From contig JBBDXW010000033.1 in the NCBI GenBank assembly GCA_040902105.1, forward strand, positions 1-64,000: a stretch of 64,000 nt of DNA, written 5' to 3'. This document shows, piece after piece, positions 7,210 through 15,791 of this stretch. A program made the translations under genes and the position numbers. The DNA is from IDS-8 sp040902105. GTDB lineage: Bacteria; Pseudomonadota; Gammaproteobacteria; Steroidobacterales; Woeseiaceae. Every line of letters begins with the position of its first letter. Within the stretch, counting starts at the first letter, position 1. The notes beneath the pieces are model-generated. The model worked only from the letters and a program-made list of their open reading frames with translations, had not been told where the DNA came from and searched no databases.

Positions 7210-8097
7210 TTACCTCGAGGCCGTGGTCGCGTTGGAGATAATGACCTCGACGCGGCGGTTCTGCTGTCGACCGGTAGCCGTATCGTTACCGGCAACCGGG
7301 GTGCCTTCGCCCATGCCTGATGTGGACAGGCGATTTGCTTCCACGCCCTCGCCCACCAGATAGGACTGAACCGAATCGGCGCGACGTTGCGACAGGTTGA
7401 AGTTGGATTCGTCGCCACCGACGTTATCGGTGTGTCCCTCTATAAGTACGGTTCGATCCTGATATTCGTTGAGAAACGCAGCCAGCTTGTCGAGGTTGCC
7501 CGCGGCGCCGCCTTTCAGGTCGGACTTGCCGGTTTCAAACAGCAGGTCGCCCAGCGTGACCACGAGGCCGCGATCGGTCTCGCGGGCATTCAATTCCGCA
7601 ATCTGTCTTTGCAGGTCTTCGGACTCGAGCATCGCTTCTTCGGTCTTCATGCGCGCGGCGTCGGCCTCGCCGCGGGCAGTGGCTGCATCCTCGCGTGCGA
7701 ATTGGGCATCCGTACGGGCCATGTCCGCTTCCCGAGTTCGGGAATCAAGGCGCGCGCGTTCGCTTTCCTCGCTCAGCGCCTGACGCTGGTCCTCATACTG
7801 GCGGCTCTGTGCCCGTGCCTGGGCGATGTCGACCTTGTGATCGGCGATCAGTACCAGATGCTCGGCGTACACTTTGTCCTGACGTGGCACCTCGGCCGCT
7901 GTCACCGCGGTTTCGGCCTCCTTGATCTCGACCGGCGCACGGCTGGCCAGCTGCGAATCGGACTGCAACTGCGTCAACTTACTGCGAGCAGTATCGGCGC
8001 CTTGCGGTGCGGTCAGCGGGGTCGCGCAGGCTGCCAGCACCAGCAATGCGGCAGCAGCGATGAGGACTTTGGCAGACCTGTGTGCCTGAATGTTCAT
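7210..8097 (-). CDS. OmpA-family lipoprotein with DUF4398-like N-terminal region
   Basis: The 295-residue precursor has a lipoprotein signal peptide with lipobox LAAC (Cys24). Residues about 35-175 form a long Ala/Glu/Arg-rich coiled coil. Residues about 180-290 are an OmpA/MotB peptidoglycan-binding domain with LLFETGKSDL, IEGHTDNVGG and NFNLSQRRADSVQSYLV, including the Asp and Arg that bind diaminopimelate. It probably tethers the outer membrane to the cell wall. It overlaps the upstream DUF4398 gene by four bases (ATGA), indicating translational coupling, and ends before a strong terminator. Confidence 0.9.
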   Translation of the reverse strand: MNIQAHRSAKVLIAAAALLVLAACATPLTAPQGADTARSKLTQLQSDSQLASRAPVEIKEAETAVTAAEVPRQDKVYAEHLVLIADHKVDIAQARAQSRQYEDQRQALSEESERARLDSRTREADMARTDAQFAREDAATARGEADAARMKTEEAMLESEDLQRQIAELNARETDRGLVVTLGDLLFETGKSDLKGGAAGNLDKLAAFLNEYQDRTVLIEGHTDNVGGDESNFNLSQRRADSVQSYLVGEGVEANRLSTSGMGEGTPVAGNDTATGRQQNRRVEVIISNATTASR

Positions 8098-8504
8098 TGT
8101 CGGCCTCCTGAATTACGTCGCATTTCCTCTTTCAACGTATCGATGCTCGTTTGCATCTCGTCGTTGATTGCCTTTGCCTTGAGCTCTTCCGCCTGGGCGG
8201 AGGCGAGGTCGGCATGAACGCGCGACTCGTCAGCGAGGTACCGGGCCTCTACCATTTGCTCGCTTAGCACCGCAGTTTGGGCTGCGGCCAGTTTTTCGCG
8301 TGCCTCGCGCAGCTCCGTCGATGCGTAATCGGCAACGCGAGCCTGCTCAGCATCGGCGATGGCCGACTCTGCGGCTTGCAGGGCCTGAGTGGGGGGTTGC
8401 GGCGTCGATGCGCAAGCGGCAAGCGCAAGAAAGCCTGCGGCTGCGACGTAAAAGGGCGAGCCACGGATTCCCTTTACCTTGAACGTCTGTATTAGCTGAG
8501 TCAT
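8094..8504 (-). CDS. DUF4398 domain lipoprotein
   Basis: The 136-residue precursor has a signal peptide ending in lipobox ALAAC (Cys31) and a mature part that is one long helical DUF4398 domain (ALQAAESAIADAEQARVADY, then LREAREKLAAAQ). Such proteins usually precede an OmpA-type lipoprotein, as here, and probably form a periplasmic coiled coil with it. The ATG at 8504 is preferred to one 16 codons upstream because AGGA lies nine bases before it and the signal peptide then has normal length. A 16-base palindrome shared with the glsB promoter is 81 bases upstream. Confidence 0.85.
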   Translation of the reverse strand: MTQLIQTFKVKGIRGSPFYVAAAGFLALAACASTPQPPTQALQAAESAIADAEQARVADYASTELREAREKLAAAQTAVLSEQMVEARYLADESRVHADLASAQAEELKAKAINDEMQTSIDTLKEEMRRNSGGRQ

Positions 8505-8584
8505 GTTGATTGTCCTGGTGCGAATTGCCGATGCAGAATGGCATCTGGCCACGTCAGAGTGTCACCCAATGCGGCGAATAGTTC

Positions 8585-8600
8585 TGTGCGGTGGCGCACT
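8585..8600. promoter_or_regulatory. Candidate Crp-like operator upstream of the DUF4398-ompA operon
   Basis: TGTGCG-GTGG-CGCACT has a five-base arm pair (GTGCG/CGCAC) and fits WGTRCS-N4-SGYACW. It lies 81 bases upstream of the DUF4398 start. Its right half is identical to that of the glsB palindrome (CGCACT). Confidence 0.55.
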
Positions 8601-8648
8601 TATGACGGTGCGTTGCGGAGATGCTCGTCGCTTGCGTAACCAACGGGG

Positions 8649-11600
8649 CTATGAACCGGACGCACCGTAGCCGCCGCCGCCGGGCGTTTCTATGAGCAGG
8701 CAATCGCCGGCCTGCAGGGTCACGGTTGCGGTTCCGCCCAGGTCCTCGACTTCGCCGCCGGCGTGTTCGACCCTGTTGACGCCCGTTTTGCCCGGCTCGC
8801 CGCCGGCCAGCCCGAACGGGGCAACGATGCGATGGTTCGAGAGTATTGATGCTTCCATGGTTTCGCGGAATCTGAGCTTGCGGATTGCGCCGTCACCGCC
8901 GCGCCAGCGGCCCGCGCCGCCGGAGCCGCGGCGAATCGCGAAGGACTCGACGAGTACCGGAAATTTCTGTTCCAGAACTTCGGGATCCGTCATGCGTGAG
9001 TTGGTCATGTGCGTCTGTACGGCATCGGCTCCGTGCCAGCCCGGTCCCGCGCCCGCGCCGCCCGCGATCGTTTCGTAGTACTGCACCCGGTCGTTGCCGA
9101 AACTCAGGTTGTTCATCGTGCCCTGTGACGCCGCCAGTGCATTGAGCGCGCCGAGCAATGCATCGGTGACGCACTGCGAGGTCTCGACGTTGCCGGCGAC
9201 TACGGCTGCGGGCCAGGACGGACTCAACAGGCTGCGCTTGGGAATGACGACGTCGAGCGGCTCGAGACAGCCTTCGTTCATCGGGATTTCCTCGCCGATC
9301 AGGCTGCGAAATACATACAGCACCGCGGCGCGCGTAACCGCTTCCGGCGCGTTGAAGTTGCTCCCGGATTGCGCCGCCGTGCCCGCGAAATCGACCGTCG
9401 CAATCTGTCGATCGGGATCGACCGTCACTCGAACCCTGATGACTTCGCCTGAGTCGAGCGCATAGCCGAACGCGCCGTCGGAGAGGGTTCCGAGCAGACG
9501 GCGCACGCTTGCTGCCGCATTCTGACGCACAAACTCCAGGTATTCCTGCACTGTCGGCATGCCGTAACGATCGATCGCCTTCTGCAATTGCCGGATACCC
9601 TGCCGATTGGCCGCGAGCTGTGCCCTCAAGTCTGCGAGATTCTGGCCGGGATTCCGCGCCGGGAACCTTGCGTCGCTCAGGAGCGCCAGAACTTCTTCCT
9701 TGCGGAAGCGCGCGTCCCGGACCAGCCAGACGTTGTCGATCAGCACGCCTTCCTCGTCGATGTGCCTGCTGGAGGAGGGCATGGAGCCGGGCGTAATGCC
9801 GCCGATATCGGCGTGGTGCGCCCGCGACGCCAGGAAAAAACACGGCGTCTTCGTTCCTGCGAACCAGGGCGTCACCACGGTGATGTCCGGCAAGTGCGTG
9901 CCGCCGTTATACGGCGAATTCAGCATGATGGCGTCACCATCCTCAAGCTCCGCTCCCTTATCGGCGATGACGCTGCGAACGCTTTCGCCCATGGAGCCGA
10001 GATGCACCGGCATGTGCGGAGCATTCGATACGAGCCGGCCCTCTGCATCGAATAGAGCGCAGGAGAAATCCAGACGCTCGCGGATGTTGACCGACAGCGC
10101 GGTGTTCTGCAGCACGGTGCCCATCTGTTCCGCGATGTGCATGAACAGTCGATTGAAGACTTCGAGCCTGACCGGGTCGGGCTTGCCGCTCGCGATCGCA
10201 GCCGGTCCTGCAACCGCTCCGCTCCGTTCAGAACTTTCCCCGCCATGTTCGAGTATGAGGTGACCCCGCTGATTGACGCGGGCGCGCCAGCCGGGGTCGA
10301 TGACGGTGGTCCCGTTGGCTTCGGCAACAATCGCCGGGCCGCTTATCGTTGCGTCAGCACCCAGTCGTTCGCGCCGGAAAACCGGTACTTCACACCACGC
10401 ATTCGAAAGCCACAGGTGACCGGTCGTCTCCGGCCCGGGTTGCGGGCGCGATTCAAGCACCGGATCCTCGAACACCTGTTCGACGCCGGTTGCCGCAACG
10501 CGAATCGTTGCAATGAGCAATTCGCTTTCGCCAAGGTCGCTGCCGAAGCGGTCGCTGTAGGCGTCGGCAAACACGGCCCGCATGGCGCCGCCGCCGGCGA
10601 GCGGGATGTCGAATACGGTGTCGGAACCGCTGACGCGAATTCCTGCCTGCGCGGCGAATTGACGGTTTCCTTCCGGAATGCTTTGCCGTGACAGGAGCTC
10701 GCCGCACTGCCGCTTCAATTCGGCTATCGATCCAGCGAGCGTCCGCAGGCCCGAGTCGTTCAAGGGAACATCGACCGACTGCTGCCGCTCGACCCGCAAG
10801 TTCGCGAGCCCCATGCCGTAGGCCGACAATACGCCGGCCATCGGGTGCAGCCATACGGTCCTGATGCCCAGGACGCCGGCGACCTGGCAGGCATGTTGAC
10901 CGCCGGCGCCGCCGAAACAACAAAGCGTAAAGTCACGCACGTCCTCGCCGCGCTCGATCGTAATTTTCCGGATGGCGTTCGCCATGTTTTCGACAGCGAC
11001 AGTAAGGAAGCCTGTCGCCACCTCCTCGGGCCGGACTTCGATGCCACGGTCGGCCGCAACGTCGGCGGCGAGTTCTGCGAACTTTTCGCGAACAACGTCA
11101 GTATCGAGCGGTTGATCGGCGGAAGGCCCGAACACCCGGGGGAAAAACTTAAAGGGAATCCGCCCGAGCAAAAGGTTCGCATCGGTCACCGTGAGCGGTC
11201 CACCGCGCCGGTAACTTGCAGGACCGGGACTGGCGCCGGCGGAGTCGGGTCCGACCTGGTAGCGGCCGTCGGAGTAGCGAAGGTGAGAGCCGCCGCCGGC
11301 CGCGATGGTATGTATCCTCATCATTGGCGCGCGCAAACGGACACCCGCGACTTCGGAATCGTTGCTGCGGTCGTATTCGCCGCTGAAAGCCGACACGTCC
11401 GTGGACGTGCCTCCCATGTCGAAGCCAATCAGCCTGGTAAAACCAGCCGCAGTTGCCGTCTCTGCCATGCCGACCACCCCGGCGGCGGGTCCGGAGAGCA
11501 CGCTGTCCTTGCCGCGGAAATTGTCCGCGAGCACGAGCCCGCCGTTGCTCTGCATGAACATGAGGCGCGCTGGCCGCGCACACGNNNNNNNNNNCCCCGC

Positions 11601-12290
11601 TTTCCCGAAACGATCGATGTAACGATCGAGCACCGGCGTGAGGTAGGCGTCTGCGAGCGTCGTTTCCGCGCGGCTGACGAACTTGATCAGCGATTCCACT
11701 TCGTGCGAGACGGAGACCTGCGCGAATCCGCGGTTGCGAGCCAGCTCTGCGATGCGCCTTTCGTGGGCCGGATAGCGGTAGCCATGCATAAGACAGATCG
11801 CAACCGCTTGCATGCCGTCCACGATACATTCATCAAGTGAAACCGCGAGCGCTTCCACGTCGAGCTGCCTCAGTACCTCGCCGTCGGCAGAGACGCGCTC
11901 GTCGGCTTCGATGACACGAGCGTAAAGCGGTTTCGGCTTGACGATATTCAGAGCGAAAATGTCGGGCCTGTTCTGATAACCGATGGCCAGGCTGTCGGCA
12001 AACCCCCGGGTGACCACCAATACCGTCTGTGCTCCGCGGCGCTCGAGCAGAGCATTGGTCGCGACGGTCGTGCCCATTTTTATCGCCGCAACCGGGCGCT
12101 CCGGACGTCCAGCCGCCGCCCAGCGCCGCAACGCCTGGCGGATACCCTCGGCCGCCGCGTCCTCGTATTGCTCCGGATTCTCCGACAGCAGTTTCGCCGT
12201 CTCGAGCCCGCCGTCGGGCCGCAGCGTGACGATATCGGTGAACGTCCCGCCGCGGTCGATCCAGAATTGCCAGTCGCCGTCCTGCGCCAT
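8649..12290 (-). CDS. 5-oxoprolinase / hydantoinase A-B fusion
   Basis: About 1213 residues, the normal size of a HyuA-HyuB fusion. The N-terminal half has the actin-like ATPase start FWIDRGGTFTDIV and the phosphate motif GFDMGGTSTDVS; the C-terminal half starts near PDPVRLEVFNRLFMHIAEQMG and ends in the family tail ETPGGGGYG. Enzymes of this type open 5-oxoproline or hydantoin rings with ATP hydrolysis; which substrate is used cannot be read off. Ten Ns at 11585-11594 interrupt it between DRYIDRFGKAG and RLMFMQSNGG; the frame continues across them, so the gap size is about right. ATG at 12290 (MAQDGDW) is chosen because the domain begins directly after it. It runs divergently from a P1 peptidase across a large palindrome. 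Confidence 0.9.
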   Translation of the reverse strand: MAQDGDWQFWIDRGGTFTDIVTLRPDGGLETAKLLSENPEQYEDAAAEGIRQALRRWAAAGRPERPVAAIKMGTTVATNALLERRGAQTVLVVTRGFADSLAIGYQNRPDIFALNIVKPKPLYARVIEADERVSADGEVLRQLDVEALAVSLDECIVDGMQAVAICLMHGYRYPAHERRIAELARNRGFAQVSVSHEVESLIKFVSRAETTLADAYLTPVLDRYIDRFGKAGXXXXCARPARLMFMQSNGGLVLADNFRGKDSVLSGPAAGVVGMAETATAAGFTRLIGFDMGGTSTDVSAFSGEYDRSNDSEVAGVRLRAPMMRIHTIAAGGGSHLRYSDGRYQVGPDSAGASPGPASYRRGGPLTVTDANLLLGRIPFKFFPRVFGPSADQPLDTDVVREKFAELAADVAADRGIEVRPEEVATGFLTVAVENMANAIRKITIERGEDVRDFTLCCFGGAGGQHACQVAGVLGIRTVWLHPMAGVLSAYGMGLANLRVERQQSVDVPLNDSGLRTLAGSIAELKRQCGELLSRQSIPEGNRQFAAQAGIRVSGSDTVFDIPLAGGGAMRAVFADAYSDRFGSDLGESELLIATIRVAATGVEQVFEDPVLESRPQPGPETTGHLWLSNAWCEVPVFRRERLGADATISGPAIVAEANGTTVIDPGWRARVNQRGHLILEHGGESSERSGAVAGPAAIASGKPDPVRLEVFNRLFMHIAEQMGTVLQNTALSVNIRERLDFSCALFDAEGRLVSNAPHMPVHLGSMGESVRSVIADKGAELEDGDAIMLNSPYNGGTHLPDITVVTPWFAGTKTPCFFLASRAHHADIGGITPGSMPSSSRHIDEEGVLIDNVWLVRDARFRKEEVLALLSDARFPARNPGQNLADLRAQLAANRQGIRQLQKAIDRYGMPTVQEYLEFVRQNAAASVRRLLGTLSDGAFGYALDSGEVIRVRVTVDPDRQIATVDFAGTAAQSGSNFNAPEAVTRAAVLYVFRSLIGEEIPMNEGCLEPLDVVIPKRSLLSPSWPAAVVAGNVETSQCVTDALLGALNALAASQGTMNNLSFGNDRVQYYETIAGGAGAGPGWHGADAVQTHMTNSRMTDPEVLEQKFPVLVESFAIRRGSGGAGRWRGGDGAIRKLRFRETMEASILSNHRIVAPFGLAGGEPGKTGVNRVEHAGGEVEDLGGTATVTLQAGDCLLIETPGGGGYGASGS
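11585..11594. other. Assembly gap (10 N) inside the oxoprolinase gene
   Basis: Ten unknown bases follow GCACACG and precede a C run. Reading frame and family alignment continue across the gap, so few or no real bases are missing. Confidence 0.95.
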
Positions 12291-12377
12291 CGGATACCTT
12301 TCGCAAAAGAGCGCCACGTTAGCATTCCCCGACAACCAGCGGAATCGCCCGAACGCGCGCGCAACGACAAACGAGCC

Positions 12378-12559
12378 GCATTATTCATGAACGCGACAAC
12401 GTCTCAGCGGAGTCTCGGTTGGGGGGAGGGCTTTTCAGGATCGTCAAAAACATGGATGTTTTTGCGAAGCCCCCATGGATGGGTTCACGGCGTTCCTGAA
12501 AAGCCCTCCCCCCAACCGAGGCTTCGCTAACCACCAACCCCAACCGTTCATGAATAATG
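12378..12559. repeat. Nested 182-bp palindromic element (repeat C)
   Basis: Outer arms are GCATTATTCATGAACG (12378-12393) and CGTTCATGAATAATG (12545-12559). Inside them is a second, perfect 27-bp inverted repeat (12414-12440 with 12494-12520), and inside that two small hairpins (AAAAACATGGATGTTTTT at the left, CCCCCATGGATGGG at the right). No coding frame is evident. It fills most of the 327-base divergent space between the oxoprolinase and P1 peptidase genes. A short, degenerate relative of the outer arms is at about 23090-23150. Confidence 0.8.
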
Positions 12560-12617
12560 TCGATAGGCAGCACGATGCCCGCTAAGATGCAGAAGAGAGC
12601 AATATCGAGGAATCACG

Positions 12618-13784
12618 ATGCGAACCTTCGTCATGTGCCTGCTTATCGCAGGCGCAATCGTTGTCATACATCCCGCGAACGCAGCCGGCTCCCCACGCGC
12701 GCGGGATCTCGGCATTCCGTTCGACGGCACCGCCGGACCTCTAAACGCCATCACCGACGTGGCCGGGGTGACGGTCGGCCAGGTGTCGATCGTCGAGGAC
12801 CTGCCCGACCACCGCGCCGTCAGAACCGGCGTGACCACGGTATTGCCGCGCGGAGACGCGACCCGCGAGAAACCGGTTTTTGGAGCGTGGTTTGCATTGA
12901 ACGGCAATGGCGAGATGACCGGCACGACCTGGATCGAGGAATCCGGATTTCTGGAAGGTCCGGTCATGATCACGAACACGCACAGTGTCGGGGCCGTGCA
13001 CCAGGCGACGATCGAATGGCGTGTCGCCGAGGGGAATGCCGACGCGAGCGGGTACTGGTGGTCGTTGCCGGTGGTCGCAGAGACCTGGGACGGCCATCTG
13101 AACGACATCAACGGATTTCATGTGAAGGCCGAGCACGCGCATGCCGCGATACGGTCTGCGTCCGGCGGTCCGGTGGCCGAGGGCAACGTGGGCGGCGGCA
13201 CCGGCATGATCTGCCATGAGTTCAAATGCGGCATCGGCACGTCGTCTCGCGTCGCCGAAACTCGTGACGGTGCGTACACGGTGGGAGTCCTGGTGCAGGC
13301 GAACTACGGGCTGCGAGACACATTGCGCATCGCCGGCGTGCCGGTAGGTCAGCATCTGACGGAGGATCGGGCGTATGCGAGCCTGGCCCCGCCCATTGCG
13401 GAAAACGGCTCGATCATTGTGGTGGTCGCAACCGACGCGCCGTTGCTTCCCCATCAACTGAAAAGAATCGCCAAACGGGCGAGTTTCGGCGTGGCGCGGG
13501 TCGGCGGAATGGCCGGCAACGGTTCCGGCGACATCTTTGTCGCGTTTTCCACCGCTAATGACGAAGCGAACCAGGCGGGCGCCGTTGTGAGCGTCAGGAT
13601 GCTTGCCAACGATCACGTCAGTCCCTTGTTCGACGCGACCGTGCTGGCGACGGAAGAAGCGATCGTCAACGCAATGGTTGCGGCGCGAGACATGACCGGA
13701 GACCGCGGTCATACGGTCAAAGCCATCGACCACGACGAGTTGCGCAAGGTATTGCGGAAATACAAACGGCTCGGCAAGCAATGA
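12618..13784 (+). CDS. P1 family peptidase (DmpA/BapA-type aminopeptidase), exported
   Basis: The 388-residue precursor has a signal peptide of about 23 residues (ending PANAAG) and the N-terminal-nucleophile fold of DmpA-type aminopeptidases: GPLNAITDVAGVTVGQVS, NTHSVGAVHQATIEW, and the autocleavage site GNGSGDIFVAF with Ser303 as the expected new N-terminus and nucleophile. The family cleaves N-terminal D-, L- or beta-amino acids from short peptides or amides. AGGAATCACG before the ATG is an adequate ribosome site. It is divergent from the oxoprolinase and followed by a DUF885 peptidase on the same strand. Confidence 0.9.
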   Translation: MRTFVMCLLIAGAIVVIHPANAAGSPRARDLGIPFDGTAGPLNAITDVAGVTVGQVSIVEDLPDHRAVRTGVTTVLPRGDATREKPVFGAWFALNGNGEMTGTTWIEESGFLEGPVMITNTHSVGAVHQATIEWRVAEGNADASGYWWSLPVVAETWDGHLNDINGFHVKAEHAHAAIRSASGGPVAEGNVGGGTGMICHEFKCGIGTSSRVAETRDGAYTVGVLVQANYGLRDTLRIAGVPVGQHLTEDRAYASLAPPIAENGSIIVVVATDAPLLPHQLKRIAKRASFGVARVGGMAGNGSGDIFVAFSTANDEANQAGAVVSVRMLANDHVSPLFDATVLATEEAIVNAMVAARDMTGDRGHTVKAIDHDELRKVLRKYKRLGKQ

Positions 13785-13948
13785 TGAGCGGCCAACGGGA
13801 GGAACCGCGCGGACCGAAGCCGGTCGGAACACCCGGGTTACGAGCGTGGAGTCGACGTCCGCCTTTACTGGCGCGGATGATATCGCCATTATGAACCATC
13901 TGAACGTGCGCACGTTTCGTCTGCGCGACAATGCCCTGGGAACATGAA

Positions 13949-15772
13949 ATGAAGATATTGATATCAGGATGCGCTGCGGCTCTCTTGTTTTTGACCGGTT
14001 GTGGCGGCGGAGACAACGCGCCGACACCGGAGAGTACAGCGCCGGCCGCCGGCGACCAGCAGCAGGCCGGGGAGGCGTCCGCCGAACTTGCCGCTCTGGT
14101 CGAGGAATTCTTCGAGCGCGACCTGGAGTTCAATCCGCTGAACGCGACGGCGATCGGCGACGACCGCTATGACGATCGCATGGCGAACCAGCTCGGGCCC
14201 GATTATCGCGAGCGCTATTCGGCTTTCAACCGCGAGTTTCTCGACCGGGTGCTCGCAATCGATGCGGCATCGCTGCAGGGTCAGGACCGCCTCACTTACG
14301 AGACGTTTCGCTACAGCCGGGAGATGGAACTCAGAAGCGACGCATTTCCGTCTCATCTGCAGCCGATGAACCAGTTCTATTCTATCGGCAACAGTTTCGC
14401 GCAACTGGGCAGCGGCAGCAGCATCCATCCGTTCAAGTCCGTGAAGAACTACGATGATTTCCTGAGCCGCATCGACGATTTTGTCGCGATCATGGACCAG
14501 GCGATCAGCAACATGAAGGTCGGCATGGAGCAGGGCATCGTGCAGCCGCGCATCCTGATGGAAAAAGTGCAGCCGCAGCTCGAATCGCAGATCATCGACG
14601 ATGTCGAGGAAAGCCTGTTCTATCAACCGATCGAGAACATGCCGGAAGAATTCAGTGATGAGGATCGCGAGCGACTGACGGCTGCGTACCGAAGCGCAAT
14701 TTCGGAAAAAATCGTGCCGGCGTACGAGCGAATGCACAACTTCATCGGGGACGAATACCTGAGTGCGGCCCGGGACTCGGTCGGCATGGTGGGATTGCCG
14801 GGCGGCGAGGAATGGTACGCCTTCCTGGTGGAGCAGCGGACCACGACGGACCTGTCGCCGGAGGAGATCCATCACATCGGTCTCGACGAAGTGGCGCGCA
14901 TTCACGGCGAAATGCAGGGCGTCATGGATGAGGTGGGCTTCGAGGGCGACCTGAAAGAGTTCTTCGAGTATCTCAACACCGACGATCAGTTCTACTACGA
15001 CGAACCGGAACAGCTCATCCAGGGCTATCGCGATATGTCGGACCACATCGAGAGCCTGACGCCGAAAGTGTTCAGTGTGTTCCCGAAGACCGATTTCGAG
15101 GTGCGTGCGGTGGAGCCCTTCCGCGAGAAATCGGCAAGCGGCGGTCAGTATCGGCGTGGCACTCCCGACGGTACGAGGGCAGGCATATTCTTCGCCAACA
15201 CTTACGACATCAAGGCGCGGCCGAAGTGGGCAATGGAATCGCTGTTCCTGCACGAAGCGATCCCGGGACATCATTTCCAGATCTCGATTCAGCAGGAAGT
15301 GACGGACCTGCCGCGGTTCCGGCGCTTCGACGGCTACACCGCATTCAGCGAAGGATGGGGGCTGTACGCCGAGTCGCTCGGCAAGGAACTCGGCGTATAT
15401 ACCGATCCGTACCAGTATTTCGGTGCCTTGAATGCCGAACTGTGGCGGGCGATCAGGCTGGTGGTCGATACCGGGCTGCACTCCAGGGACTGGAGCCGCC
15501 AGGACGTACTCGATTACATGTACGCGAATTCAGCCGTCAAGGAAGCGCGGGCAGTGAGCGAAGCCGAGCGTTATATGGCGATTCCCGGCCAGGCGCTTGC
15601 TTACAAGATGGGGCAGCTGAAGATCCAGGAATTGCGGGATCGCGCCGAAGAAGCGCTGGGCGACCAGTTCGACATCAAGGCATTTCATACCGAAGTACTG
15701 ACGGACGGGACGCTGCCGCTCAACATGCTGGACGCGAAAATCGACCGCTGGATCGACGCGCAGCGCTCGTAA
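13949..15772 (+). CDS. DUF885 family lipoprotein, probable zinc metallopeptidase
   Basis: The 607-residue precursor has a short lipoprotein signal (LLFLTGCGGG) and a low-complexity linker rich in Ala, Glu and Gln before a DUF885 domain. The strongest motif is HEAIPGHH at residues 435-442, an HExxxGHH arrangement expected to bind zinc, followed by FSEGWGLYAESLGKELG, another conserved block. No substrate is established for most members. The ATG at 13949 is preferred to one six codons upstream because the signal peptide starts there. It converges with the amidohydrolase, 19 bases apart, and lies among other exported peptide or amide hydrolases. Confidence 0.85.
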   Translation: MKILISGCAAALLFLTGCGGGDNAPTPESTAPAAGDQQQAGEASAELAALVEEFFERDLEFNPLNATAIGDDRYDDRMANQLGPDYRERYSAFNREFLDRVLAIDAASLQGQDRLTYETFRYSREMELRSDAFPSHLQPMNQFYSIGNSFAQLGSGSSIHPFKSVKNYDDFLSRIDDFVAIMDQAISNMKVGMEQGIVQPRILMEKVQPQLESQIIDDVEESLFYQPIENMPEEFSDEDRERLTAAYRSAISEKIVPAYERMHNFIGDEYLSAARDSVGMVGLPGGEEWYAFLVEQRTTTDLSPEEIHHIGLDEVARIHGEMQGVMDEVGFEGDLKEFFEYLNTDDQFYYDEPEQLIQGYRDMSDHIESLTPKVFSVFPKTDFEVRAVEPFREKSASGGQYRRGTPDGTRAGIFFANTYDIKARPKWAMESLFLHEAIPGHHFQISIQQEVTDLPRFRRFDGYTAFSEGWGLYAESLGKELGVYTDPYQYFGALNAELWRAIRLVVDTGLHSRDWSRQDVLDYMYANSAVKEARAVSEAERYMAIPGQALAYKMGQLKIQELRDRAEEALGDQFDIKAFHTEVLTDGTLPLNMLDAKIDRWIDAQRS

Positions 15773-15791
15773 GAAGGCCAAGCACGGGTTC

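Noticed and set aside
13964..15481. A 505-codon open frame on the minus strand opposite the DUF885 peptidase gene
   Set aside because: It is antisense to a gene with clear family motifs, has no ribosome site and its composition is that of a mirrored GC-rich gene. The same holds for long antisense frames at 12741-14027, 18509-19798, 48767-50038, 50446-51819 and 61298-62389.
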